A DNA stretch of 64,000 nt from Sphingosinicella sp. BN140058 (lineage in GTDB: Bacteria > Pseudomonadota > Alphaproteobacteria > Sphingomonadales > Sphingomonadaceae): assembly GCF_004135585.1 (NCBI RefSeq), contig NZ_CP035501.1, positions 5,155,501-5,219,500 on the forward strand, written 5' to 3'. A model generated the notes under the pieces. That model did no database searches. It was not told the DNA's origin and worked only from the letters and a program-made list of their open reading frames with translations. Shown here in pieces: positions 1-7,523 of this stretch. A program made the position numbers and the translations under genes. The first letter of the stretch is position 1. Each line of letters starts with the position of its first letter.

Positions 1-1073
1 ACATCCTCCAGCGGCACGCGGTGGGTGATCATCGCTTTGGGATTGATGTGCCCGGCCTTCACATGGTCGATCAGCCGCGGCAGCAACCGCTTCACCGAGG
101 CCTGGTTCGCGCGCAGGGTCAGGCCCTTGTTCACGACGTTGCCGATCGGGACCATGTTGCCGGTCGGCCCGTACACGCCGACGATCGACACGATACCACC
201 CTTCTTCACCGAGTTGATCGCCCAGTGCAGCGCGATCGCGTTGCCCGCCTCGAGCTTGAGCTTGGTGCCGAACAGCCACTGCAGCGCGTTGCCCGCGGCA
301 TCGCCGCCGACGGCGTCGATCGCGACGTCCGCACCGAGGCCGTCGGTGGTCTTCTTCATGAAGACGACCACGTCGTCGACCTCCTTGAAGTTGTAGACTT
401 CGGCCGGGCCGAAGGTCCGTGCGAATTCCAGCCGGTAATCGATGTGGTCGAACACGATCACGCGGCCGGCGCCGAACAGCCAGGCGGAGCGCGCCGCCAT
501 GAGGCCCACCGGGCCCGCGCCGAATACGACCACCGTGTCGCCCTTCTGGATACCGCCCATTTCGGCGGCCTGGTAGCCGGTCGGGACGACGTCGGTGAGC
601 AGCACGGCGTCGTCCGGATCCATCCAGTCGGGGATCACGGTCGCCCCGAAATCGGCATAGGGCACGCGCGCATATTCCGCCTGGCCGCCGTCATAGCCGC
701 CGGCCGTGTGAGAATAGCCGTAGATCCCGCCGACCGCCGTCGCCTGAGGATTGGATTCGTGACAGTTTCCGAACAGGCCCTGCTGGCAGAAATGACATTG
801 GCCGCAGGCGATGTTGAACGGAACGAGCACGTGATCGCCGGCCTTCAGATTGGTGACCTCTGCGCCGACTTCCTCGACGATGCCGCAGAATTCGTGTCCG
901 AAGGTCATGCCGACGCGCGTGTCGGGCACCATGCCATGGTAGAGATGGAGATCCGAACCGCAGATGCAGGAGCGGGTGACCCGGACGATCGCATCCCGGG
1001 GATGCTCGATCCTGGGGATCGGCTTGTCTTTGACCCGGACCCGGTAAGGGCCTCGATAATCCATTGCCAGCAT
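1..1073 (-). CDS. Zinc-dependent alcohol dehydrogenase (formaldehyde-dehydrogenase-like), C-terminus beyond window
   Basis: Medium-chain dehydrogenase that probably oxidises an alcohol or aldehyde with NAD. The reading frame is open from 1073 to the left edge, so the 3' end is missing. Visible are the catalytic-zinc residues Cys38 and His60-Glu61, four structural-zinc cysteines (90, 93, 96, 104; pattern CGQCHFCQQGLFGNC) and a Rossmann loop VFGAGPVGLMA. The insert after the Rossmann fold and the FNIACG segment resemble glutathione-independent formaldehyde dehydrogenase and its relatives; the substrate cannot be read from sequence. The start at 1073 is chosen because AAGGAG lies 7 nt upstream; Met4 is the alternative. 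Confidence 0.85.
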   Translation of the reverse strand, partial: MLAMDYRGPYRVRVKDKPIPRIEHPRDAIVRVTRSCICGSDLHLYHGMVPDTRVGMTFGHEFCGIVEEVGAEVTNLKAGDHVLVPFNIACGQCHFCQQGLFGNCHESNPQATAVGGIYGYSHTAGGYDGGQAEYARVPYADFGATVIPDWMDPDDAVLLTDVVPTGYQAAEMGGIQKGDTVVVFGAGPVGLMAARSAWLFGAGRVIVFDHIDYRLEFARTFGPAEVYNFKEVDDVVVFMKKTTDGLGADVAIDAVGGDAAGNALQWLFGTKLKLEAGNAIALHWAINSVKKGGIVSIVGVYGPTGNMVPIGNVVNKGLTLRANQASVKRLLPRLIDHVKAGHINPKAMITHRVPLED

Positions 1074-1074
1074 G

Positions 1075-1104
1075 AGGGAGCTCCTTCGTTGCGCTTTGCT
1101 CCCT
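1075..1104 (-). promoter_or_regulatory. Hairpin around the ribosome-binding site of the alcohol dehydrogenase
   Basis: Seven-base arms AGGGAGC (1075-1081 on the plus strand) and GCTCCCT (1098-1104) flank a 16-nt loop. On the mRNA of the dehydrogenase the AAGGAG Shine-Dalgarno lies at the edge of the loop and in the 3' arm, just before the start codon. Folding would partly hide the ribosome-binding site. The pairing is seen directly; a regulatory role is inference. Confidence 0.35.
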
Positions 1105-1503
1105 AACCGGATCGCGACGTCATGGTTCCAGCCGCTCCCGGCGACGGGACCCGAGCGGCTCACGCTCCCGGTACTTTGTGTCACCATCTTGATTCACATC
1201 AGGATTTTCCGGCAGTCGGGCCGCTTTGATGGCGATACCTTCTGTGTGCAGGGGCGCAGGGAAAGAGCCAGGCGGTGCAATGGCGTGCTCACCCCCGCAG
1301 ATGCGCTCGCCCCCGGAGCCGCAGGGCGATTGCGCTCGGCACCACCGTTGCATCGGGCGTGAACGCGGGATCGAGCAGCCAAGAGGTCCGCTCAATTCAC
1401 ATGGATGAAGTATTTTAGCCGCGAGAGCGTGCGTAGCGACTCCGTTGTTTGGCAAGCCAGGTGAAGGCGGCCGCCGCAACGATCGGTCGAGCGCGACCTG
1501 AGG
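1105..1503. other. Intergenic stretch, no gene recognised
   Basis: About 400 bases between the dehydrogenase start and the msrA stop codon. Open frames exist on both strands, but their compositions are Arg/Pro-rich, they have no good ribosome-binding site and they resemble no family I know. The part nearest 1074-1220 is AT-richer than its surroundings and is the likely promoter area of the dehydrogenase. Confidence 0.4.
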
Positions 1504-2118
1504 TCAGCGTTTTCCCCAGACCTCCTCGAGACGCGCATCGCGGCCGCACCGGTAGCGATAGTAGCGATACCGGACCGGGTTCTTCTTGTAATAATCCTGG
1601 TGATAGGTCTCGGCTGCGTAGAAGCGGGAAGCCGCGACGACCGGGGTGACGACCTTGCCGCCGAGCACCCGGTTCGCCTCCGCCTTGGCGGCTTCGGCGA
1701 TCTTTCGCTCGTCGGCATTCTTGACGAAGATCGCCGTACGATAGCTGTCGCCGCGATCGCAGAATTGGCCGCCGCCATCGGTCGGATCGATGGTCCTGAA
1801 GAAGTGGCTGACGAGAGCCGCGTAAGACACGCGGTTCGGATCGTAGAGAACCGTCACCGCTTCATAATGACCGGTGCCACCTGCCGAAACCTGTTCATAG
1901 CTGGGGTTGGCAAGCTTGCCGCCGGTGAAGCCTGAGACCGCGCGGATCACACCCGGCACCTTCTCGAAATCCGCTTCGGTGCACCAGAAGCAGCCGCCAG
2001 CGAAGACTGCTGTCGCCTGGCTCTGCGCCGAGGGTGCGGCGCCGGCGGGTGCTAAGGCGCCGATAAAGAGAAGCAGTAATCCTGCAAGAAAGGTGAGGGC
2101 GTGTCGATGAGCGGCCAT
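1504..2118 (-). CDS. msrA: Peptide-methionine (S)-S-oxide reductase MsrA, exported form
   Basis: Reduces methionine-S-sulfoxide in oxidised proteins. The 204-residue protein carries the family signature GCFWC with nucleophile Cys43, and a C-terminal YRYRCG segment that supplies a likely resolving cysteine. Residues 1-28 form a signal peptide (hydrophobic [18 protein letters not shown], then small residues), so it should act in the periplasm rather than the cytoplasm. It lacks an MsrB domain. The gene stands alone, with the next gene about 55 bp upstream on the same strand. Confidence 0.93.
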   Translation of the reverse strand: MAAHRHALTFLAGLLLLFIGALAPAGAAPSAQSQATAVFAGGCFWCTEADFEKVPGVIRAVSGFTGGKLANPSYEQVSAGGTGHYEAVTVLYDPNRVSYAALVSHFFRTIDPTDGGGQFCDRGDSYRTAIFVKNADERKIAEAAKAEANRVLGGKVVTPVVAASRFYAAETYHQDYYKKNPVRYRYYRYRCGRDARLEEVWGKR

Positions 2119-2173
2119 CGCCCGAAGATGGTCAGTCCCGGCGCCGCCTTCAACCGCGCGCAGCTTCTCGAAA

Positions 2174-2365
2174 TCAGGCTTGGGTGAAATCGAAGGCCAT
2201 CATCGCGAACAGGAGACCGGCCAGCCCCAGGAAAAGGGCGACGAGCATGTAGCCGGCGGGACGCAGCATCTTCTGCTCCCAACCGCGCAGCTCTTCCTGA
2301 TCCTTGAGCCGGTAGAAAGTGTAGCTCGACAAAACCCCGACGGCCAAGGCGATTGCTCCCCCCAC
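2174..2365 (-). CDS. Small two-helix membrane protein, function unknown
   Basis: A 63-residue protein with two predicted membrane helices (about residues 2-17 and 38-58) separated by a charged loop, [20 protein letters not shown] do not recognise a named family. A longer open frame exists upstream, but the GTG at 2365 is preceded by GGAGGA at 6 nt, and the coding character begins there, so this start is preferred. It lies 55 bp upstream of msrA on the same strand and may be co-transcribed with it. Confidence 0.65.
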   Translation of the reverse strand: MGGAIALAVGVLSSYTFYRLKDQEELRGWEQKMLRPAGYMLVALFLGLAGLLFAMMAFDFTQA

Positions 2366-2574
2366 GTCACATCCTCCGCTTGCAAATTTCCCAACGCCGC
2401 GCCCAGCGCCGCCCCATGTCCTCATTATAGGCGAAGAAACGGAAATCCAACGCGAGAATTGCCGCTTAACCGTTGAATCGAAACCGTTCACCGAAGGATC
2501 GCAGTGCCTCGGCGCCGTGCCCGCAGGCTGGCGTCGAGGTCACAACGGCGGCTTGATGCTACGGAGGGGCTGTA

Positions 2575-3660
2575 TCAGCCGTGATCGGTCGCCGTCGGCA
2601 GGACGCCGCGGCGGATCTGATCGAGCTCGATTGATTCGAACAGGGCCTTGAAATTGCCCTCGCCGAAGCCCTGATTGCCCTTGCGCTGGATGATCTCGAA
2701 GAAGATCGGACCGATCATGTTCTCGGTGAAGATCTGCAGCAGCAGGCCTTCGCCCGTCTCGGGCGAGCCGTCGATCAGGATCCGACGCTTGCGCATTTCC
2801 TCGACGCTGTGGCCATGGCCGGGGAGGCGAGCGTCGATCATGTCGAAATAGGTCTCGGGGCTGTCCTGGAAGCGGATGCCGTTGGCGCGGAGCGCGTCGA
2901 CCGTTGCGAAGATGTCGTCGGTGGCAAGCGCAAGGTGCTGGATTCCTTCGCCCCTATATTCGCGCAGGAACTCTTCGATTTGGCTGTGCTCGTCCTGGCT
3001 CTCGTTGAGCGGGATGCGGATCTTGTCGTCCGGCGCGGTCATCGCCTTGGACAGCAAGGCGGTCTGTTTCCCTTCGATGTCGAAATAGCGGATCTGACGG
3101 AAGTTGAAGATGCGCTCGTAGAACTCGGCCCAATGGGTCATCCGGCCACGGTTGACGTTGTGGGTAAGGTGATCGAGCGTGTGCAGACCGGCGCCATTGG
3201 CGTCCCGGACCGCTCCGGGGACGGGTTCGAAGTCGACATCGTAAATCTGCTCGGCGCCGTAGCGGTCGACGAGATACAGATAGGAACCGCCGATCCCCTC
3301 GATCGCGGGGATTTCGAGCTCGCCGGGGCCGCGCCTCGTTTCAACAGCCTTGGCGCCGCGTTCGATCGCCATCTCGAAGGCGCGCTTGGCGTCCTTCACG
3401 CGGAAGGCCATGCCGTTGGCCGAAGGCCCGTGCGCCTGGCGGAACTCGGCCGCCTGACCCGCCGGCTCCATGTTGAGGATGAAGTTGATGTCGCCCTGGC
3501 CATAATGGCGGACGTTCTTGGAACGGTGGTTACCGAGATGGGTGAAGCCCATCGCCGTGAACAGGCCGGCGAGGGCTTCGGGATCGGGTCCGGTGAACTC
3601 GACGAATTCGAAGCCGTCGAGGCCGAGGGGATTGTCGTGAAGGTTGGTCGGCGCGTTCAT
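2575..3660 (-). CDS. hppD: 4-hydroxyphenylpyruvate dioxygenase
   Basis: Converts 4-hydroxyphenylpyruvate to homogentisate in tyrosine breakdown, using non-haem iron. The protein is 361 residues, a usual length, with two vicinal-oxygen-chelate halves. The iron ligands are visible as His164 (LDHLTHNV), His242 (GIQHLAL) and Glu322 (FFEIIQRKG), and the C-terminal FGEGNFKALFESIE motif is intact. It is divergent from trxB with a 139-bp shared intergenic region. No other homogentisate-pathway gene lies next to it in this window. Confidence 0.96.
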   Translation of the reverse strand: MNAPTNLHDNPLGLDGFEFVEFTGPDPEALAGLFTAMGFTHLGNHRSKNVRHYGQGDINFILNMEPAGQAAEFRQAHGPSANGMAFRVKDAKRAFEMAIERGAKAVETRRGPGELEIPAIEGIGGSYLYLVDRYGAEQIYDVDFEPVPGAVRDANGAGLHTLDHLTHNVNRGRMTHWAEFYERIFNFRQIRYFDIEGKQTALLSKAMTAPDDKIRIPLNESQDEHSQIEEFLREYRGEGIQHLALATDDIFATVDALRANGIRFQDSPETYFDMIDARLPGHGHSVEEMRKRRILIDGSPETGEGLLLQIFTENMIGPIFFEIIQRKGNQGFGEGNFKALFESIELDQIRRGVLPTATDHG

Positions 3661-3799
3661 GGCAGCCTCTCCGTGGTCCTTGGTTTCGCTATGCCGGCGC
3701 CTCTACCAGTGGCGGGCAGGGGCGGCAAATGGATGGTTGCGCGGAAGGACCCCCGCACCCTATCTCAGCGGCGAAACGCACATTCGGAAACGACAACGC

Positions 3800-4765
3800 A
3801 TGACCGCCACCCATTCCACCCGCATGCTGATCCTGGGCTCCGGCCCCGCCGGACTCTCCGCCGCCATCTACGGCGCGCGGGCCGGCATGGCGCCGATCGT
3901 CGTTCAGGGCATCCAGCCCGGCGGACAACTCACGACCACGACGGATGTCGAAAACTACCCCGGATTCCGCGATGTCATCCAGGGACCCTGGCTGATGGAG
4001 CAGATGCAGGCGCAGGCCGAGCATGTCGGCGCCCAGATGATGTGGGACCATATCGTCGAGGTCGATCTGTCGCGGCGTCCGTTCCGCCTGATCGGCGACG
4101 GCGGCACCATCTATACGGGCGACGTCCTCGTGATCGCGACCGGTGCCCAGGCGAAGTGGCTGAATCTTCCGTCGGAGGAGCATCTCAAGGGCAAAGGCGT
4201 CTCCGCCTGCGCGACCTGCGACGGCTTCTTCTACCGCGGCAAGAAGGTGGCGGTGATCGGCGGCGGCAACACGGCGGTGGAAGAGGCGCTCTACATGACC
4301 AACCACAGCCATGACGTCACCCTCATCCATCGCCGCGACACGCTTCGGGCCGAGAAGATCCTCCAGGAGCGGCTGTTTGCGCATCCCAACATCAAGATCC
4401 TCTGGAACAAGGCGGTCGACAAGTTCGTCGCCGGCGGCGACCCGGAGGGGCTGACCGGCATCCAGTTGCGCGACACCAGGAGCGGCGAGATTTCGCAGAT
4501 CGAAGTCGATGGCGGCTTCGTCGCCATCGGCCACTCACCGGCGACCGAGTTGTTCAAGAACAAGCTCGCGCTTGATGAGGACGGCTATATCGCGGTCGAG
4601 ACCGGCAGCACGCGCACCAGCGTGGAGGGCGTGTTCGCCTGCGGCGACGTGATGGACAAGACCTACCGTCAGGCAGTCACCGCCGCCGGCACCGGCTGTA
4701 TGGCCGCGCTCGACGCCGAGCGCTTCCTGGCCGAAGCCGAGTTCGAAGCCGCCGTCGCTGCCTGA
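3800..4765 (+). CDS. trxB: Thioredoxin-disulfide reductase
   Basis: FAD/NADPH enzyme that reduces thioredoxin in the cytoplasm. The 321-residue protein has the N-terminal FAD loop GSGPAGLSAA (13-22), the redox pair Cys137-x-x-Cys140 in ACATCDGFF, the NADPH loop GGGNTAVEEA and the C-terminal FAD contact GDVMDKTYRQAVTAAGTG. The start at 3800 (MTATHSTRML) is chosen because the FAD-binding strand follows within ten residues; a longer open frame upstream has no family support. Its 3' end abuts the exosortase-associated hydrolase gene, transcribed towards it. Confidence 0.96.
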   Translation: MTATHSTRMLILGSGPAGLSAAIYGARAGMAPIVVQGIQPGGQLTTTTDVENYPGFRDVIQGPWLMEQMQAQAEHVGAQMMWDHIVEVDLSRRPFRLIGDGGTIYTGDVLVIATGAQAKWLNLPSEEHLKGKGVSACATCDGFFYRGKKVAVIGGGNTAVEEALYMTNHSHDVTLIHRRDTLRAEKILQERLFAHPNIKILWNKAVDKFVAGGDPEGLTGIQLRDTRSGEISQIEVDGGFVAIGHSPATELFKNKLALDEDGYIAVETGSTRTSVEGVFACGDVMDKTYRQAVTAAGTGCMAALDAERFLAEAEFEAAVAA

Positions 4766-4768
4766 GGG

Positions 4769-5557
4769 TCAGAGGCGGGCGAGCGCCGCCTCCACCGCAG
4801 CGCGCAGCCGCTCCAGATCCGCGGGACGGGCGAAGGTGTGCGATCCGGTGGGGAGCTTCGCCGGGGCTCGGGTCAGCACGCCGTCGAAGACCGGCCGGGC
4901 GAGTTCCCGTTCGGCAGCGATCGCGGTTTCGTCGTCGCTGGCGAGGATCGCTTCGATGTGCCCGGCATGTCGCCTCAGCGCCTGCGCCGCTTCGTCCGAA
5001 AGGGCGCGGTTCTCGGGCAGTGCCATCTTTCGAATGCCTGTCAGTGCCTTCTTCCAGGACACTGACCCGAAAAGGATTTTTCGCAGGCCCGCAGGAGTCG
5101 TGAGACGTTCCTGGTAATGGCGTCGGATCGCCGCTGCCGGCAGCTCGCCCGGACGCGTCTCGACCAGCCAGGGGTTGAGCAGGATCAGGCCGTCGACGCC
5201 GGCATCGGCCCCGAACAGGGCAAGTGCGGTGGCACCGTCGCACAGGCCGATGCCGACGATCCGTTCGAGGGACGGGCATTCGCGCCGAAATGTCGCAGTT
5301 GCAGCGGTGATGTCCGGTCCGCTGCTACGCCACCCGCCATCCTCGCCTTCGCTGTCGCCGATCCCGCGACGGTCGAAGCGGAAGCAGGGTGTGCCGTCGC
5401 CGGCGAGCGCCGCCGCCAGTCGTTCGAACAAGCGGTGCGAGCCGATCCGTGTCTGGCTGCCGCCAGTGACGAACAGAAGACCGGTGGTGCCGGACGCGAG
5501 ATCGAGCGAGGCGCCGAGCCTGGCACCCCCACAGTCAATCGTCAGCAGGCGGCGCAT
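4769..5557 (-). CDS. Exosortase A system-associated hydrolase 1 (alpha/beta fold)
   Basis: Alpha/beta-hydrolase of the kind found beside XrtA in PEP-CTERM exopolysaccharide loci; the substrate is unknown. The 262-residue protein shows the FDRRGIGDSEG turn and a nucleophile elbow GLCDG, where Cys stands in the place of the usual Ser of GxSxG. The Cys is therefore the presumed nucleophile. The start ATG at 5557 is preferred to a TTG 12 bases upstream. It overlaps the end of hydrolase 2 and is the last gene of the leftward arm of the XrtA locus. Confidence 0.83.
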   Translation of the reverse strand: MRRLLTIDCGGARLGASLDLASGTTGLLFVTGGSQTRIGSHRLFERLAAALAGDGTPCFRFDRRGIGDSEGEDGGWRSSGPDITAATATFRRECPSLERIVGIGLCDGATALALFGADAGVDGLILLNPWLVETRPGELPAAAIRRHYQERLTTPAGLRKILFGSVSWKKALTGIRKMALPENRALSDEAAQALRRHAGHIEAILASDDETAIAAERELARPVFDGVLTRAPAKLPTGSHTFARPADLERLRAAVEAALARL

Positions 5558-6201
5558 GCGCGGGCCCAAGTGTCGATGTCGGAGGCAAGTATGTCGGTAA
5601 GTTCAGATGAAGTCTGAGGTTCGGCTCGGCGCCAAAAGGGGGTAGCCTCGATCCGGCAATCGGCTGGTGCGGGGTCGGTGCTCAACCTTAGCGTCCGGAG
5701 GCGCGGGGGGACGGCGGGGATGGCTGCCATGAGGTCCGTGCGCAGTGCCTCGGAGGGCGAATAGCCGCCGGTCGCGCTGTCGTCGGTGAGCGCCGTACGC
5801 TCGAGATCGCGGACGAGGGACGCTCCCGACACCGGACTGAGCCGCCAGGCGCAGCCGACGGCGACCGCATCGTCGAGCAGGGCGCCGCCGCGGAAGGCGA
5901 TGGTGGCGCGCAAGTCGGAGGGCGCGCAATCGGCTGCGGCCCGGCGCCAGTCGGCCCAGGTGAGCGTCTCGAGCGGGCGGATGCTCTCGCCGGTGGCGGG
6001 AAGATCCGGCAGCAGGCAGCGCCAGCCGCGCTCCGCCAGCAGCCGCATCGTCGCGACGATGGTTGCGCGCAGCCGATTCAACTCTTCGAAGAGCGGCGGC
6101 AGGACCAGCAAGGCCGGCGCGTCTGCGGGTCCGATCCGCAGCAGCCATTCCTCGTTGCCGTTGGTGGTGTAGCGATCGTAGGCGAGATCGCTGCGGTTCA
6201 C
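5542..6201 (-). CDS. Exosortase A system-associated hydrolase 2
   Basis: Second alpha/beta-hydrolase-like protein of XrtA loci, 219 residues. It begins with the typical strand and oxyanion region PALLVLPPLFEELNRLR, followed by the CLLPDLPATGES strand. The expected nucleophile elbow reads ATIAFRGGALL and has no Ser or Cys in the catalytic place, so it may be a non-catalytic partner of hydrolase 1. The N-terminus overlaps the acyl carrier protein gene (ATGA), and the C-terminus overlaps hydrolase 1, suggesting coupled translation. Confidence 0.82.
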   Translation of the reverse strand: MNRSDLAYDRYTTNGNEEWLLRIGPADAPALLVLPPLFEELNRLRATIVATMRLLAERGWRCLLPDLPATGESIRPLETLTWADWRRAAADCAPSDLRATIAFRGGALLDDAVAVGCAWRLSPVSGASLVRDLERTALTDDSATGGYSPSEALRTDLMAAIPAVPPRLRTLRLSTDPAPADCRIEATPFWRRAEPQTSSELTDILASDIDTWARACAAC

Positions 6202-6476
6202 CGCAGCGCCTTGGCCCTGAGGAAGGTCAGAAGCCGGCCGTAGCTTTCGAGCATGTCGGCATCCACCTCGTCATCCTCGATCAGGATCCCGAGCCGTTCC
6301 TCGAGTTCGCTGAGCAGGCCGGCAACCGCCATCGAGTCGAACTCGGGAAGATCGCCGAACAGAGCGGTCGAGTCCGTGAAGGCCGCGACCTGGTCGACGC
6401 CGAGCCCGAGCACGTCGACCAACACCGCGCGCAGGGTCGCGTCCACTTCCTGATCGTCGTTCAACGCGGCAACCAT
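6198..6476 (-). CDS. Acyl carrier protein of the exosortase A locus
   Basis: A 92-residue acidic four-helix carrier protein. The phosphopantetheine attachment site is Ser48 in PEFDSMA, at the start of the second helix, with the usual LFGDLPEFDSM context. It probably carries an acyl or aminoacyl group for the neighbouring AMP-forming ligase and PLP decarboxylase; the cargo is not known. It follows the GNAT gene by about 30 bp and overlaps hydrolase 2. A phosphopantetheinyl transferase able in principle to prime it is encoded at 53868-54548. Confidence 0.85.
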   Translation of the reverse strand: MVAALNDDQEVDATLRAVLVDVLGLGVDQVAAFTDSTALFGDLPEFDSMAVAGLLSELEERLGILIEDDEVDADMLESYGRLLTFLRAKALR

Positions 6477-6507
6477 GATCCCAATTCCCCTCGACTGTCT
6501 GCGCGGC

Positions 6508-7476
6508 CTACCGTCTCACGCCTCGCCGGACAAGATCGGACACCAGACGCCGAGCAGCGCCGCCTAAGCCCGAGGCCGTGCTCGGTGAGAAAGCCTCGAT
6601 CCGCCAGAGCAGGCGGCGGGTATCCATCCAGTCGCTTTTATAGGGTTCGTCTCCCGTCCCGTAATCGATCGCTTCGACGCGATCCTCGTCCAGAGCGGCG
6701 CGGAACATCGCCATCGACAGCACGGTTCCCGGCGAAAGCTGCCTGGCATCCTCGCGATAGGCGAGCTTGTGAATGGTGGCGATGCCATTCTCGATCAACC
6801 AGAATTGGGCTGCCACGGGCCGCCCCTGATGAAAGGCGAGCCCAAGCCGCAGACGATCGCCCTCCTGCTCGGCAAGCGCACGCAGGAACGCCGGAGACCC
6901 CTCCTCGGGTTTCCAACTGGCCCGATAAATCTCTTCATAGGCACGCCAAGCCTCGTCGTCGAAGCGACGGTAAATACGCGTTTCAATCGCCTTGGCGCGG
7001 CGCTCCGCGGTGTTGCGCAGCCGCGACGGGCGAGAGGCCCAATAGTCCCTGAAGCTCAGGCCCGTCGTTTCGATCCGCCATGACGTCGTAGCCGGAGCAA
7101 CGAACACGATCCAGCCGGCGGCACGAAACGCTGCGGCCAGTGGGGCAGGGTCCTCGATCGGTGTCATTTCGATCGATGCGAGCCGCACGCTGCGAAGCTT
7201 CCGGGCAATCGCCGCGATACCGTCGGCGCTGCCGATCGCACCGAAGCGCAGGCTGTACCAATTGGCATAAGCCGACGCGCGGCGGCCGTTCCGCGCCAGG
7301 AACAGCCAGGTGCCTCCCGAGCGCGCTGCGAGCAGGGCACCGGGGGGCGGGCAGTGGCGGGCCAGAAGGCGGAACCAGGCGAGGCGCGCGAACAGCGATC
7401 GGCGCGCGTCGAGCGTGCCGCCCGCCGCCGAAGCGACCGCGTCCCACGCATCGAACAGTTCCACCTCGGCGGTCAA
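6508..7476 (-). CDS. GNAT/FemAB-like acyltransferase of the exosortase A locus
   Basis: About 322 residues, with the GNAT fold of the BioF2/FemAB-like type: a WASRPSRLRNTAERRAKAIE helix, a central EIYRASWKPEEGSPAFLRAL segment and a C-terminal HKLAYREDARQLSPGTVL acyl-CoA-binding region. It is probably an amide- or ester-forming acyltransferase acting on the polysaccharide precursor or carrier-bound acyl group. The frame is open up to 7548, overlapping the divergent ligase gene, but a TTG at 7476 has AGGGGG 8 nt upstream and removes the overlap, so that start is used. First gene of the leftward arm. Confidence 0.75.
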   Translation of the reverse strand: MTAEVELFDAWDAVASAAGGTLDARRSLFARLAWFRLLARHCPPPGALLAARSGGTWLFLARNGRRASAYANWYSLRFGAIGSADGIAAIARKLRSVRLASIEMTPIEDPAPLAAAFRAAGWIVFVAPATTSWRIETTGLSFRDYWASRPSRLRNTAERRAKAIETRIYRRFDDEAWRAYEEIYRASWKPEEGSPAFLRALAEQEGDRLRLGLAFHQGRPVAAQFWLIENGIATIHKLAYREDARQLSPGTVLSMAMFRAALDEDRVEAIDYGTGDEPYKSDWMDTRRLLWRIEAFSPSTASGLGGAARRLVSDLVRRGVRR

Positions 7477-7523
7477 AGCGCTAATCCCCCTGGGCCGACG
7501 ATGTGGCGCAGCCAGGAGCCAAG

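Noticed and set aside
1120..1479. A 119-residue minus-strand frame between the dehydrogenase and msrA
   Set aside because: No ribosome-binding site and a Pro/Arg/Ser-rich composition typical of chance frames.
2809..4314. A 501-residue plus-strand frame across HPPD
   Set aside because: Antisense to HPPD in a GC-rich genome; it resembles no protein and runs into the trxB region in a different frame.
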